DNA of 64,000 nt from Hydrogenophilales bacterium 16-64-40 (GCA_002256995.1 NCGX01000002.1:124001-188000), one strand, 5' to 3'. Counted from the first letter of the stretch, positions 9,076-18,118 are shown. Program-made: numbers and translations. The notes: generated by a model from the letters alone, not told the origin.

Positions 9076-10116
9076 TCAACGCCCACCCATAGTCATGCTC
9101 AGGCCCAGACGCTTCGCGACGGGTGAACCAATCGGGTCTTCGCGCGTATGAAGATGGAATACTTCCCCGGGGCGATCCAGCGGTCGCAAGGGGGATTCGG
9201 GATGAAACGGATTCAGGCGTTCCGGCACATCTCGCCAGACACGATCCCGGAAGGCCGCCGCAAGCACGTCCAAATCGATGGTCTGCAGGCCCGCCGTAGA
9301 TGCGGCTGAAACGGCGCCTTCGAGCACCTTCACCACATAGTCCATCAGGCCGTAGCTCGCTATGAGCAGTCGGCGCGCGAGGTTCGCTTCGTACAACGGC
9401 GTTTCGGATCTCAGGGGTAGTCGCTCGCCCAGCGCCTTCAGGATTCCCCGGAATTCGTGGAAATCTGCCGGATCCTCGAGTGAGAAAGGCGAAACCCGGA
9501 TCCGCTCGGAAAATCGACGCGCCAACTGCTCGTTACTGTTAACCACGAATTCAGCAGCGGGCAAGCCGCATCCCACCATACCGACACGCGTGTCCTCCAG
9601 GAAATTCTTCAGCCAGTCCGTGACATCGCGGAAGCTGGATAGCGTTGGCGCATAAAGGAGGTGATGGAACTCGTCCAGCAACAGCATCTCGACGCCACAG
9701 CGCGTGAAAAACTCATGAAGCCACGTCGTTTTCTCGGGCGCTGTCCCGCGGTGCGCATTCTTGCGCCCAAGCGCCTCCAGGATCGCTCCAGCCAGGCTTT
9801 TAGATGTCGGCGAGGAGGGTACCGTCACGAGCAATACGGGAATGTGCGTTCGTTCCGCTTCGTGCACGCGCGGGAATGCAGCGCTATATGCACGAACGAT
9901 CGTGCTTTTGCCCGCGCCCGACGGCCCGGAGATCAGGAGGCCACCACCCATGCCATGCGTGCGGCGCCGTTGGTGCAGGTCGGCTATCCGATACATCGCA
10001 GTGCTGAACCGCACGTGAGGTAGCGGGTCCATGACCAGCTTGTATCCGGGACAGATGCCGGGCGTGCTGGAGGCACTTCGGGCCGAGTAGCGCGTCATCA
10101 AGTTAACGGGATCCAT
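9076..10116 (-). CDS. tniB: TniB/TnsC-type AAA+ transposition regulator
   Basis: A 346-residue AAA+ ATPase with Walker A GPSGAGKS at residues 64-71 and Walker B MLLLDEFHHLL at about 140. It fits the TniB family, which assembles on target DNA and links the target-selection protein to the transposase. The start is the ATG at 10116, preceded by AAGGGG; it lies inside the end of tnsB, so the two reading frames overlap by 14 bases and are probably translationally coupled. In Tn7 the same role belongs to TnsC. Confidence 0.9.
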   Translation of the reverse strand: MDPVNLMTRYSARSASSTPGICPGYKLVMDPLPHVRFSTAMYRIADLHQRRRTHGMGGGLLISGPSGAGKSTIVRAYSAAFPRVHEAERTHIPVLLVTVPSSPTSKSLAGAILEALGRKNAHRGTAPEKTTWLHEFFTRCGVEMLLLDEFHHLLYAPTLSSFRDVTDWLKNFLEDTRVGMVGCGLPAAEFVVNSNEQLARRFSERIRVSPFSLEDPADFHEFRGILKALGERLPLRSETPLYEANLARRLLIASYGLMDYVVKVLEGAVSAASTAGLQTIDLDVLAAAFRDRVWRDVPERLNPFHPESPLRPLDRPGEVFHLHTREDPIGSPVAKRLGLSMTMGGR

Positions 10117-12076
10117 CGTTCGCCCCTTCTGCAAATGGGACGAATTGGGGCAGCTTGTCGTCGAGGCCTGATTCGAGTTCTGGTGGCGGCGAATCCGCCA
10201 CTTTGCGAAGTGGGCGCCTCGCTTTCGCCAAGGGATTGGTACCGTGCAGAATGGCTTCGCTATCGTGCTGCAACGTGGCTGCGCCCGTTTTCCGATAGCC
10301 CATTTTTTTGTCCTTCAGCGCCTCTTGAACCAGCGCCTCGATCTCGGCACGCGCTTCAAGCAGTTGGGCTGATACACAATGCTCCCCATGGCGCCGCCTC
10401 GCTTGTTCTCGCACCAGGCGATGGATGTCTCGGGGCAAACCATCGGCATACTCGCGGTTCTTCGCGAATACCTGGATGTATTCCTTGTTGAACGGATCGT
10501 AGACATGGATGTGGGCGACCGTGTCCTCGTAGAACTTCAAATCGACCTTCTTGTTCTCGCCCACGCGCCTCCGGATCGTCTGGAGCAGTTCCGAGTTGTA
10601 CTGCAGTCCCTCAAGCTCGATGCCGTAGTGGAACAGGGTGCGCCCGGCCGGAATGCCGCTGATGACCTCAAGCTGTTGCGGATAAACGGGCAACTCGATA
10701 ATTCGTTTATCGGCCGATTCCCGCCAACGCTCGATTGGCCGCGCGCCAATGCCCCGGTTGAGGCTCATGTTGTAGATTTCTACGATCCACTTCGTCAGCA
10801 GGTGCGTCAGGGCCTCCATGTCCAGAACAGCCTTTTCCTCAGCCGGGTAGTCCCCTCGCTGGTCGACGCAGGAAAAGACCGTACCGGGCAACCGATGGAT
10901 CAGGCCCATGTTCATGGTCCTGAAGAACCGTTCGATCGAGCCCTTGTGCTGAGGCGTCTTTGAGCCGCAGAAAAGAATCTGGACGCCCATCTCAAGACAT
11001 GACTTTTCGAGGGCGTCGGAATGCAGATCCATCCCATTGTCGACTGCAAGCAGCTCCGGAATTCCATGAGCCGGCCATTCCCCTTTTATCCCAGGAAACC
11101 GGGCCAACCACGCATCCTTGGGCAGGATCGCGCTGCGCAAACACTGCAGGACGCCATGAGCTGATGGCGCGTTAAAGCTGATGTAAAAGCCCGTCACCAT
11201 CTTCGAATAGGCGTCGAGGGCAAGCGACAGCCACGGGCGGCCCAAGGGGAGTTTTGTCAGCGGATCAATGACGATGACGTCGAGGGGCGTGTGGTCGATC
11301 TCGACACGCTCCAACACGCTGCCTACCTTCACGGTGCTCAAGGAAGGGCGATACTTCACGCGAGCAACCTCCGCTCCAAGACGCGCAACGTCAACCAGGT
11401 CAGCCTGCAAGTCGTCGATCCAGCGATAGATCGTTGAACGCCCCGGGGCCCGGATCCTCTCTTCGGGCGGCAGACCGTTGTTAATCGCCTGGACCCGTCG
11501 AACGAGTTCTTCGTGTACCGCGAGTTTGGGGAGTTTCTGCGCTGTGAGGTAGACGCTTCCGATAACGTCCTCGAACATCTGGCGCAGTTCTCGACGCCGC
11601 GGCCCCACGCCAGCAGTGCTATGGGGAACCAGACTATTGATGCTTTTCGTGTGACGGTACCTCGTCCACCAGTTATATACGGTGGACGGACTGGGGCGCT
11701 TGCTGTCCCCTTTCGCAGCCGCCACTTCAGCGATACGCGCTCGCCAAGTCGCCGGCCTATACGGGATCGCTCCCGGGTCGATCGCCAGGAGATAATCCAG
11801 CCGTCGTCTTGCCTCCTGCTGCTGGACTTCCCTAAAGGTTGACAGGTCTCGCGGAGCAGCCAAATACACAGCGTCCTTCATGCTTCCCAAGCTGGTCTCA
11901 TCGATCAGCCAGGCATGGGATTGCCAGCGCGCATGCACCTCCGCATCAGTCAGCTTCAGCAACTCTCCACCTTCGGATTCGAATTGGAGTTTTCCAGTTA
12001 CCAGCCTGCGGCGCAGTTCCCAACGCGTTTGGCCCTCGACAAACACGAGCCCGCGCTTAAAAGAGAAGCGTTGCAT
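10103..12076 (-). CDS. tnsB: TnsB/TniA-type DDE transposase
   Basis: A 657-residue Mu/TniA-type integrase. N-terminal helix-turn-helix regions (about 100-230) precede an RNase H-fold core in which the catalytic triad can be read as D261 (VEIDHTPLD), D346 (LAVDNG) and E382 (GSIERFF), with the usual 35-residue D-to-E spacing. It would cut the 3' ends of the element and join them to target DNA. The ATG at 12076 has a strong AAGGAGG site; longer in-frame starts upstream lie within tnsA and lack one. It overlaps tnsA by 20 bases and tniB by 14. The C-terminal tail, basic and proline-rich, would contact the AAA+ regulator, by analogy with TnsB. Confidence 0.92.
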   Translation of the reverse strand: MQRFSFKRGLVFVEGQTRWELRRRLVTGKLQFESEGGELLKLTDAEVHARWQSHAWLIDETSLGSMKDAVYLAAPRDLSTFREVQQQEARRRLDYLLAIDPGAIPYRPATWRARIAEVAAAKGDSKRPSPSTVYNWWTRYRHTKSINSLVPHSTAGVGPRRRELRQMFEDVIGSVYLTAQKLPKLAVHEELVRRVQAINNGLPPEERIRAPGRSTIYRWIDDLQADLVDVARLGAEVARVKYRPSLSTVKVGSVLERVEIDHTPLDVIVIDPLTKLPLGRPWLSLALDAYSKMVTGFYISFNAPSAHGVLQCLRSAILPKDAWLARFPGIKGEWPAHGIPELLAVDNGMDLHSDALEKSCLEMGVQILFCGSKTPQHKGSIERFFRTMNMGLIHRLPGTVFSCVDQRGDYPAEEKAVLDMEALTHLLTKWIVEIYNMSLNRGIGARPIERWRESADKRIIELPVYPQQLEVISGIPAGRTLFHYGIELEGLQYNSELLQTIRRRVGENKKVDLKFYEDTVAHIHVYDPFNKEYIQVFAKNREYADGLPRDIHRLVREQARRRHGEHCVSAQLLEARAEIEALVQEALKDKKMGYRKTGAATLQHDSEAILHGTNPLAKARRPLRKVADSPPPELESGLDDKLPQFVPFAEGANDGSR

Positions 12077-12692
12077 CTTCGCCCTCCTTGCCAACGAATA
12101 CGGGGGTGTCGCCCGACATTGGCAGGCGCAAGTCCATCTTGAGCATGCCCCCGGCAATGAGCCTGGGTGTCATCCCGCGGCCAAGTATAGAATCGCAGAG
12201 ACGAAAGGGGATCGGGCTGTCCCCCAGCATCTGTAACAATCGCCGTTCGGTCCAATCGCCAGCTTCAATGTGATGAACGAGATAGGACAGCGTGCGCAGG
12301 TTCGTCTGCAGGGCCTCTGGACGAACGTCCTCGTTGGTGATGAACCGCAGATCCAATTTGATCCGCAGGTAGTGCTCAGCGATTGCTGTGAATTTAGCTA
12401 CGACCTCTGGCCTGGACAGTTTGGCAGCTGTCTTCACTTCCACATGGACTCGCTTCCCGTTCACGAGCACGACTTCGAAGTCCGGGTAATACGTGCGAGT
12501 GGTCGTGCCAAACGCATAGTGGATTTCCGCCGGTTGTTCTCTGTAAGTCAAAACTCCCGGGGAGAACTCCAAAAGGAGGATTGCGTCCCGTTCGAGCAGC
12601 GACTCCCATGCGACCATGCGGCCAAGTTTTGCTGATGGGTAATAACCGCGGAATCGCCGTCCGCGGCGAGTTACAACCTTTCTAGCAAGCAT
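12057..12692 (-). CDS. tnsA: TnsA-type endonuclease subunit of a heteromeric transposase
   Basis: A 211-residue protein with the TnsA nuclease signature: a Glu in WESLLERDAI, then YYPDFEVVL (Asp) and HVEVKTA (Glu-x-Lys), matching the catalytic E, D and ExK of Tn7 TnsA. TnsA cuts the 5' strands at the element ends, so transposition is expected to be cut-and-paste. The domain order ends with a winged-helix-like region around RRLLQMLG. The ATG at 12692 follows GGAGAAAACG. It is the first gene of the tnsA-tnsB-tniB-tniQ set, all overlapping or nearly so. Confidence 0.9.
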   Translation of the reverse strand: MLARKVVTRRGRRFRGYYPSAKLGRMVAWESLLERDAILLLEFSPGVLTYREQPAEIHYAFGTTTRTYYPDFEVVLVNGKRVHVEVKTAAKLSRPEVVAKFTAIAEHYLRIKLDLRFITNEDVRPEALQTNLRTLSYLVHHIEAGDWTERRLLQMLGDSPIPFRLCDSILGRGMTPRLIAGGMLKMDLRLPMSGDTPVFVGKEGEDATLLF

Positions 12693-12757
12693 CGTTTTCT
12701 CCTTTTTTCAGGGCAAAGAAAGCCCCTGCGCTGCTGCGCATCCAAAAAACCGAGTGA

Positions 12758-12823
12758 ATTCACCAAATCGAAGGCGCGAAAACGCCTACGGCCGAGTTAA
12801 ATTTCGGCCTTCAGTCGGTGAAT
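12758..12823. repeat. Nested inverted repeats upstream of tnsA
   Basis: Outer arms ATTCACC-N5-GAAGG (12758-12774) and CCTTC-N4-GGTGAAT (12808-12823) are complementary and enclose two smaller hairpins: AGGCG/CGCCT (12772-12787) and GGCCGA/TCGGCC (12790-12809). The whole can fold as a branched structure. It could be a leader RNA of tnsA, a transposase-binding region or a transposon end; the sequence alone does not decide. Confidence 0.5.
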
Positions 12824-12904
12824 CAAGGATTTAGAGGCTTGACGTGCTTCGGCGAGATAACGATACTGAGCTTGTTGATGGCGGTAGCGTTAGCTGCTGC
12901 GAAG

Positions 12905-12929
12905 GGGCAAGCCGATGGCTTGCCCTTTT
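12905..12929. terminator. Strong hairpin just after the XRE regulator gene
   Basis: GGGCAAGCC (12905-12913) and GGCTTGCCC (12917-12925) form a perfect 9-bp stem with a 3-base loop. A T-run follows only on the plus strand (12926-12929), so it is a canonical terminator for rightward transcription. For the leftward XRE gene, whose stop is at 12928, it is at best a weak terminator or an RNA-stabilising end. Confidence 0.5.
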
Positions 12930-13356
12930 ACATTTTGGGTACCTCCGCTTTCGCAGAATGGCCGCTGTCGCTGGGAAGACGCTTGGAAAAAGCCGCGCCC
13001 ATCTCTTCCGGGATTCGCAAGGCGATATCGAGCAATTCGAGCTGGAGGGGATGCAGGCTTCCCAGTTGCGGTCGCAGGCGTTTCAGGAATTCGTACTCCA
13101 GGAGGCTCGACCGAGCCGGAAGCGAGACTTGCCGGCACGAATCACGCAGCGCTCCTGCAAGTCTGTTCTGCTCATCGTCGTTGAGCTGAAGCCCGCGAAT
13201 TAGGCGACGTATGAAATCTTGGCGGGGTGGTCCCTTTTCGCTTCGCTCAAGCGCAGAAAGGTAGCTCGGCTCATAGCCGAGACGCTCTGCCAACTCGATT
13301 TGCTTCAAACCGCGCGAGACGCGGAATTCCTTAAGTAATAACGAAAATGGGCTCAT
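12928..13356 (-). CDS. XRE-family helix-turn-helix regulator
   Basis: A 142-residue protein with a Cro/C1-type HTH at residues 8-62 (KQIELAERLGYEPSYLSALERSEKG) and a helical C-terminal part of unknown role. I take the ATG at 13356 (MSPFSLLLKEF); the frame runs 84 bases further but those codons look like promoter sequence. Only 235 bases and a hairpin separate it from tnsA, in the same direction. XRE repressors often accompany Tn7-like elements and restriction systems; it could control tnsABC or the flanking operon. Repeated AT-rich motifs upstream of its start are candidate operators. Confidence 0.8.
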   Translation of the reverse strand: MSPFSLLLKEFRVSRGLKQIELAERLGYEPSYLSALERSEKGPPRQDFIRRLIRGLQLNDDEQNRLAGALRDSCRQVSLPARSSLLEYEFLKRLRPQLGSLHPLQLELLDIALRIPEEMGAAFSKRLPSDSGHSAKAEVPKM

Positions 13357-13385
13357 GCTCACTCCCCGATCCGCGAAGGAGTGTA

Positions 13386-13462
13386 CAGTTAAATGCGAAT
13401 GCGGTAAACGTAACTTATTGTTTACTAAGCGAAAATACAAATAGTCGCAACGGTAAATTGCG
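13386..13462. promoter_or_regulatory. Candidate operator or transposase-binding repeats upstream of the XRE gene
   Basis: Three related motifs lie in tandem: CAGTTAAATGCG (13386-13397), CGGTAAACGTAAC (from 13402) and CGGTAAATTGCG (13451-13462). The second is part of a dyad GTAAAC-N10-GTTTAC (13404-13425), the third of CGCAA-N7-TTGCG (13446-13462). Their position suits autoregulation by the XRE protein; iterated sites are also what a Tn7-type end would carry. Confidence 0.4.
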
Positions 13463-13719
13463 TTTGAATGCCGTGAAGGACCGCGTGCTTTAGATAGCTG
13501 TGCTAAGCGCGTACGTCATGAAGAGCGCACGCTCCCACTTCTGCGACCTGATCATGTCGAAAAGCGATATCGACTGCATGGGCTCTTGCCGCCCCCCGAA
13601 TTTTTATACTTGGATGGGTAAAAGCCGATGCAATTGACGTAACACACGCCAAACATCTACCAGCTTCGTATGGGCGCGCGGATTTAGCACGCGCTGTAAC
13701 CAAGACAAGTTGGGCATAA
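13463..13719. other. Intergenic stretch between the XRE gene and the restriction operon
   Basis: Apart from the repeats near 13386-13462, the 363 bases between the XRE start and the end of the PLD-like gene contain no gene I can support. The stretch 13597-13730 is AT-richer than its surroundings. No clear terminator follows the operon. Confidence 0.4.
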
Positions 13720-14736
13720 TCAATCGCCAGCTATGGTCTCTGGGTCGATAACCGCACGCCCCTTTACTGACTCGACATACTGGGCCCACCGCTCGTCGTA
13801 AATGCCTCGCGACATCGGAATTATGTCATCCACAGCAAAGTGATCTTCTTCTCGATCATAATCATCCACACCGTATGGCAGGATTACGCCGCCCACATCG
13901 GTCAGTACAAAGCGATTGTGGAGCGGATCCTCTCGCACCGCTTTTTTGAGGACTACAAGCCGGACCGTTACGCCTGCTGGAATAAGGGCAGGCAGATCAG
14001 AACGGGCCTTGTGCAGAATATCCGCGGCAACATTTCGTTCCTGTTTTAGACGCTCTCTCTCTTCGTGCTCATTGCTCGGCCGTTCATGCTCCTTGAACTC
14101 GCGATCGACACCCGTCACAAGAGTAATGAGAGGGTGCGGAGAAACCGCCCTTGGAAGTGCGGCGGATTGGCGAACGATTTCAGCGAAAGTGTCCTGAAAC
14201 CGTTTCTTCCCTGGATCGAAGTACGGATCAATGATGTGGATTTCGCTCGCCACCTGCAAAATTGGACGGAGAGCGGCACCAATTTCCGCTGCCGATTTCC
14301 TTGTTGTTTTTACCGTTGGCAACCACCAGTGCTTCTCCCGAATGTCGTCGACACTCTTCTCGGTGATGATGTCTGGATGGGGTGGGGCCGATTGTTTGGA
14401 CGCGAATATCGCGTGAAACGGCCGGGCCGTGTGCTCCTTTATTGCTTCATCCAGCCACGCCACGCTGTACGTCAAGTCGATCCGGCGTGGGACCATGCAA
14501 TCGGTCAAAAGCTGAAGATACGCGTCAAGAATGGGTTGGCTACTTACCACGTCCGGATGACCATCGTCATAATCGAAGCGTGCGAGGAATTCACCATAGA
14601 CTTGGCCCTTCCAATCTTTGGGAAAATCAGAAACCAACCGGCGGTGGTCCAACCCAAATTGCCCAACGCAACGTCCGAGACCGGCAAGCGCCCAATCCAC
14701 AACAAGAGCAGGCTCCAGCGCATATTCATAGATCAT
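13720..14736 (-). CDS. Protein of unknown family with a weak PLD-like motif, partner of the DUF3696 ATPase
   Basis: A 338-residue soluble protein, last gene of the operon. The C-terminal half has a strand IHIIDPYFDPG (about residue 188) and HNRFVLTD followed by a glycine-rich turn (about 280). This resembles one half-site of a phospholipase-D-type nuclease (HxKx4D), but with Arg in place of Lys, so the assignment is tentative. The N-terminal 170 residues match nothing I know. Its start overlaps the stop of the ATPase gene by four bases (ATGA), which implies co-translation and probably a complex. ATPase-plus-nuclease pairs are a common anti-phage layout. Confidence 0.6.
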   Translation of the reverse strand: MIYEYALEPALVVDWALAGLGRCVGQFGLDHRRLVSDFPKDWKGQVYGEFLARFDYDDGHPDVVSSQPILDAYLQLLTDCMVPRRIDLTYSVAWLDEAIKEHTARPFHAIFASKQSAPPHPDIITEKSVDDIREKHWWLPTVKTTRKSAAEIGAALRPILQVASEIHIIDPYFDPGKKRFQDTFAEIVRQSAALPRAVSPHPLITLVTGVDREFKEHERPSNEHEERERLKQERNVAADILHKARSDLPALIPAGVTVRLVVLKKAVREDPLHNRFVLTDVGGVILPYGVDDYDREEDHFAVDDIIPMSRGIYDERWAQYVESVKGRAVIDPETIAGD

Positions 14737-16973
14737 TCGTCACCTCGCCGCTTAGCGTCAACGCGAGCCCGAATCTCTTTCGGCAATGCCTCATACATCC
14801 GTTCCGGGAAAAAGCCACGTGGCCAACGCCCCACAAACTTGCCACTCTCGTCGATGGCGATTGGATGAATTACCACTTGCTCAGCGTCCGATCGCTCAAC
14901 GTAGAGGACATTTATGTCCTCTGGGGAGACCCCGGCGATGCCTGGCGGCAATTCGCCTTCCGAGGTTTCTCGGATTCTTCGTAACAGACGCAGGATCAGG
15001 TGCTCGCTGTGGGTTTCGATCAAGAAACTAATGCCATTCTCTTTAGAACCCTTTATCAGCAGGTCACCAAGCCCGACCTGAACAGCAGGATGGATATGCA
15101 GCTCAGGCTGTTCTATCGCCACCAGTGAGGCCGAAGGCTCAAGTGCGGCAACCACTACAGGCAGCACCTGCGAAATACCGATGCCCACGTCACGCGGCTG
15201 AACGCGCATGCCGGTGTCGGCCTCGATGAGATCAAGCCTGAGTTTTTCCGGGGTATCCGCCAGTTTGCGCAGTAGCTTGGGATCGCTGCGAACACCCGCA
15301 TCCGGGTCTGCTGCGCGGAGCAGCCAGTTCAGCATCCCGACATCAACCTCCTTGAATGCGCGTCGCTCCAGTTCATATCCGGTGGCAAGCTTGTCTTTGT
15401 GGGCCATCCACTCACTCACCTGGTCGACCAAACTCGCTTCACCGGTTAGCAAGCTTTCCCAGGCAGCCGTGCCATCTGCCCAGCGTGCTTCATCAGGGGT
15501 CAGTGCAGCCTCGAATCCCCGCTGGGGCACGTTACGAATCGGGCCAAGGTAGCGCAGTTTGCGCAACTGGTCGCGAATCACCATGGCCGGACCGACAACC
15601 ATGGACGACAGGAAGGCAGTGAATTCGCGCGTGATGTAGATGTTTGCCGCACCGCCCTTGGAGGAGCCTGGAATAGCCAGCAGCTGTCCGAGGTGCGGAA
15701 GCGCGCTGTCAAAGCCCGTCAGCCATTGGCGCAAGCCCTGACCCGGACTCTCCATGCCGGCCTCTCGCACGTTATAGAGCATCGTGCCCAGCACGGAGTA
15801 GGCCATTGAGTTCTCTGGCTCGTCATCCCCGTCGAACTGTTCGCTTGAATCAGTTACCTCTGTGGGGTCTTCCGGACTTGCGCTCCGCAGAAAGTCTGTA
15901 GCGAAAAACGCTTTTTTACTTGCGGGCGCGTCTTCAATATCACCTCGATCCACCCAGCCATCCAGATCGCCTAATGCGTAGAGATCCTCCACAATCGTGT
16001 AACGCAGAAATATGGGATTGTCTTTGTTCAGGCGAATGGCCACATCGCGTCCGTCTTCCGATGCGGTGATGCGCGCAAGCCACTCGCCATTCGCCCCCGC
16101 CTCGTAGCCGACCACCACTGCAGCCTGCTTCACGTCACTCCAGCCCACCTCTAGCTGAATGCTTACCGTCTCGGTCCGGTCACGCGTTTCCTGAACCAAA
16201 TTGTGGAAATCCCAGATTCCCTGTTCGTCGAAGGTTTGGCCTGCCTGCCACTCCTCCCACGGCTCAGGCACCAAATCCGGCAGGCTGGCACGGTTAAGCT
16301 CGAGCTCAAGCTTGATACTGATACGGCGTGACAGGTCGCGCTGATGCACCAGATTACGGAACCCGCCCAGGTCAACGAAGTCGCCGCCATACAGCGTCCG
16401 ATCCGGATTGGCGTTTCGGCGCTCAAGGATCTCACGCACGTACTGCATTGCTTGCAGGATGGTGCTTTTGCCGGCGCTGTTGGCGCCGAAGAGCAGGGTG
16501 ACGGGTGCCAGCTCGATGCGAATGCGTTCGCCCACCCCCTTGAAGTTTTCCAGCTCGATGGCTTTGAGGCGCGGCGGCAGTTCGGACCCCTCGCGCTCGC
16601 TGCCGGCCGGAGAGTCGAAGAACTGGAGAAAACGCTCCAACGCCTCCTTGGAATCGATCTCCAGCGCCCGTCCATATTCGATTTCGTTCTCGCCCCGATT
16701 CTTGCGCTTGGGGAACTGGCGCATGTTGCTGCCGTGGCGGAACTGTTCCGGCTTCGGGCAGGATACGCCGGGCAGAGCAAGAAACGGCTCGAACCTCACG
16801 TCGGGATGAATGATGACCTGAAGAGGAAACTTCACGCCCTCTGGCTTTTTGTAAATATAGAGGTACTGCCCGGTGGTCGGGGCTTGGTATTCGTCCAGTT
16901 TGGCCGTCTCGTGAGTCCGGGCATAGCCCTGATTGGAGAAAGTCACCCTGATCGGATTAACGCCTATCGCCAT
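14733..16973 (-). CDS. AAA ATPase of the DUF3696/OLD-like group with an extra N-terminal domain
   Basis: A 746-residue ABC-type ATPase. Walker A GANSAGKST is at 163-171, a signature-like GIGISQVLP near 590, Walker B LVAIEQPELHIHP near 612 and the H-loop ETHSEHL near 646; the end FFPERMYE fits DUF3696. The middle holds a long insertion, as in SMC-like proteins. Unusually, about 135 residues precede the ATPase fold, which in this group normally begins within the first few residues. The gene starts 12 bases after hsdS and overlaps its downstream partner. Related ATPases work with nucleases in Septu, retron and OLD-type defence; no nuclease (TOPRIM) domain is seen in this one. Confidence 0.8.
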   Translation of the reverse strand: MAIGVNPIRVTFSNQGYARTHETAKLDEYQAPTTGQYLYIYKKPEGVKFPLQVIIHPDVRFEPFLALPGVSCPKPEQFRHGSNMRQFPKRKNRGENEIEYGRALEIDSKEALERFLQFFDSPAGSEREGSELPPRLKAIELENFKGVGERIRIELAPVTLLFGANSAGKSTILQAMQYVREILERRNANPDRTLYGGDFVDLGGFRNLVHQRDLSRRISIKLELELNRASLPDLVPEPWEEWQAGQTFDEQGIWDFHNLVQETRDRTETVSIQLEVGWSDVKQAAVVVGYEAGANGEWLARITASEDGRDVAIRLNKDNPIFLRYTIVEDLYALGDLDGWVDRGDIEDAPASKKAFFATDFLRSASPEDPTEVTDSSEQFDGDDEPENSMAYSVLGTMLYNVREAGMESPGQGLRQWLTGFDSALPHLGQLLAIPGSSKGGAANIYITREFTAFLSSMVVGPAMVIRDQLRKLRYLGPIRNVPQRGFEAALTPDEARWADGTAAWESLLTGEASLVDQVSEWMAHKDKLATGYELERRAFKEVDVGMLNWLLRAADPDAGVRSDPKLLRKLADTPEKLRLDLIEADTGMRVQPRDVGIGISQVLPVVVAALEPSASLVAIEQPELHIHPAVQVGLGDLLIKGSKENGISFLIETHSEHLILRLLRRIRETSEGELPPGIAGVSPEDINVLYVERSDAEQVVIHPIAIDESGKFVGRWPRGFFPERMYEALPKEIRARVDAKRRGDE

Positions 16974-16984
16974 TGTTCTTGTCC

Positions 16985-18118
16985 TTATAACTGCCCTTGA
17001 AATGCCCGCTGTGCGAGAGAGCTGTATAGGGCATCGGCATCGCGGGCCGAGCTGTCCAGCCTCTTCCTCAAGGTCATTAGCTTGTGAAAAATGCCAATAA
17101 ACTTCTCACGCTGTTCGTGTGGTGGAAGGATAAAGCGAACCTGTTCCAAAGCCCCTTTACTTACCATCCCCTTCATACCGTTTGTGGAAGCAGATTGAAT
17201 TCGTGCCTTGGAGTACAGCGTCACCGCGTAAATAAACTCTGGCTCAATACCTGGCTTGGGTGTCAGGGCATTAATCTGCTGGTTGAATGACACTTTTCGG
17301 TCTGTAAACGCTGCGTTGCCGATACAAGATGGGCTTCCCGCGATGCAGGTGACAAGCGTGGAACCTGCAGGTGCCGATCGAGCAACACGGAGTCCCTCCA
17401 GGGATAACCCCTCCGAAGCCTCGGTCAAGAGGTGGGATGGTGTATTGATGTTGTCCGACTTGATCCACTCGATGTGCCCCCCGTAATAAGCGAGATTTTG
17501 GCGTGAAGGGGTGTTGCCTGTTGTTACTGTTGCAAGTTGTGCGACAGGTTTCTCCGGCTGCCCCTTTGAGTTTGTCACGGGGTCACCAAACGAATCATAA
17601 AAAACAGCCTGGAGATACTTGTCCGATTCTTTAATGGTCTCGTAGCGTTTAACACGGATGGCATCAGCCTTGTCGAGGATGGCAGCGATGCGACACTGCT
17701 CATCGTATCCAGGAAGAATCAGCGACAAACCCATCAGTTTGTCACGGCTGACATGCGGAATAGTTGCTCCTGTTGTCGATTGATTGAGTACGCTGAATTG
17801 GTTCTGTAAAAATCTCGCCACGTAGGGTGTAAAGATGCTTCGTTCATCAACAGGCCGAAGGCGTGCGATGGTGCTGCCAATCAACCCCGACAACCCATAC
17901 CCCACTGTCCCCGCGTTAGCACCATCCCATGCAATACAGATGTCGGTTGATTCAACAATTGTGCCCTTTGGATCGTTGGCGTATTTCAACTCGTCGTCGG
18001 AACGCAGGTCTTCAATCTGAATGTAGCGTTCAACGCCTGGTACACTTTCTAAAAAGACTTCTGGCGCTTTTCGTCCTTTTGCCAGGGTGAATAGATCACC
18101 TATTGCTTGGCGCATCAT
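16985..18118 (-). CDS. hsdS: Type I restriction-modification specificity subunit
   Basis: A 377-residue HsdS with two target-recognition domains (about 1-150 and 190-350), each followed by a conserved helical spacer. [19 protein letters not shown] and [16 protein letters not shown] show the half-repeat organisation that lets one subunit bind both halves of a bipartite site. It directs the methylase and nuclease to the recognition sequence, which cannot be predicted from the protein here. It overlaps the hsdM stop by four bases. HsdS usually starts a little longer than here, but no better upstream start is available. Confidence 0.92.
   Translation of the reverse strand: MMRQAIGDLFTLAKGRKAPEVFLESVPGVERYIQIEDLRSDDELKYANDPKGTIVESTDICIAWDGANAGTVGYGLSGLIGSTIARLRPVDERSIFTPYVARFLQNQFSVLNQSTTGATIPHVSRDKLMGLSLILPGYDEQCRIAAILDKADAIRVKRYETIKESDKYLQAVFYDSFGDPVTNSKGQPEKPVAQLATVTTGNTPSRQNLAYYGGHIEWIKSDNINTPSHLLTEASEGLSLEGLRVARSAPAGSTLVTCIAGSPSCIGNAAFTDRKVSFNQQINALTPKPGIEPEFIYAVTLYSKARIQSASTNGMKGMVSKGALEQVRFILPPHEQREKFIGIFHKLMTLRKRLDSSARDADALYSSLAQRAFQGQL

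Larger units (their letters stand above)
7176..12692 (-). mobile_element. Tn7-like transposition module (tnsA-tnsB-tniB-tniQ), element ends not located
   Basis: Four overlapping genes encode a complete heteromeric Tn7-type machinery with a TniQ/TnsD-like selector. All four open frames look intact. I could not find terminal inverted repeats or target-site duplications by reading, and see no CRISPR array or Cas genes. By analogy with Tn7 one end should lie just upstream of tnsA, in the structured region 12700-13500, and the other beyond the cargo to the left, possibly outside the window. Confidence 0.8.

Noticed and set aside
7176-12692. CRISPR-associated transposon
   Set aside because: No repeat-spacer array or Cas gene is visible in the window; the long TniQ fits a sequence-specific, TnsD-like mode instead.
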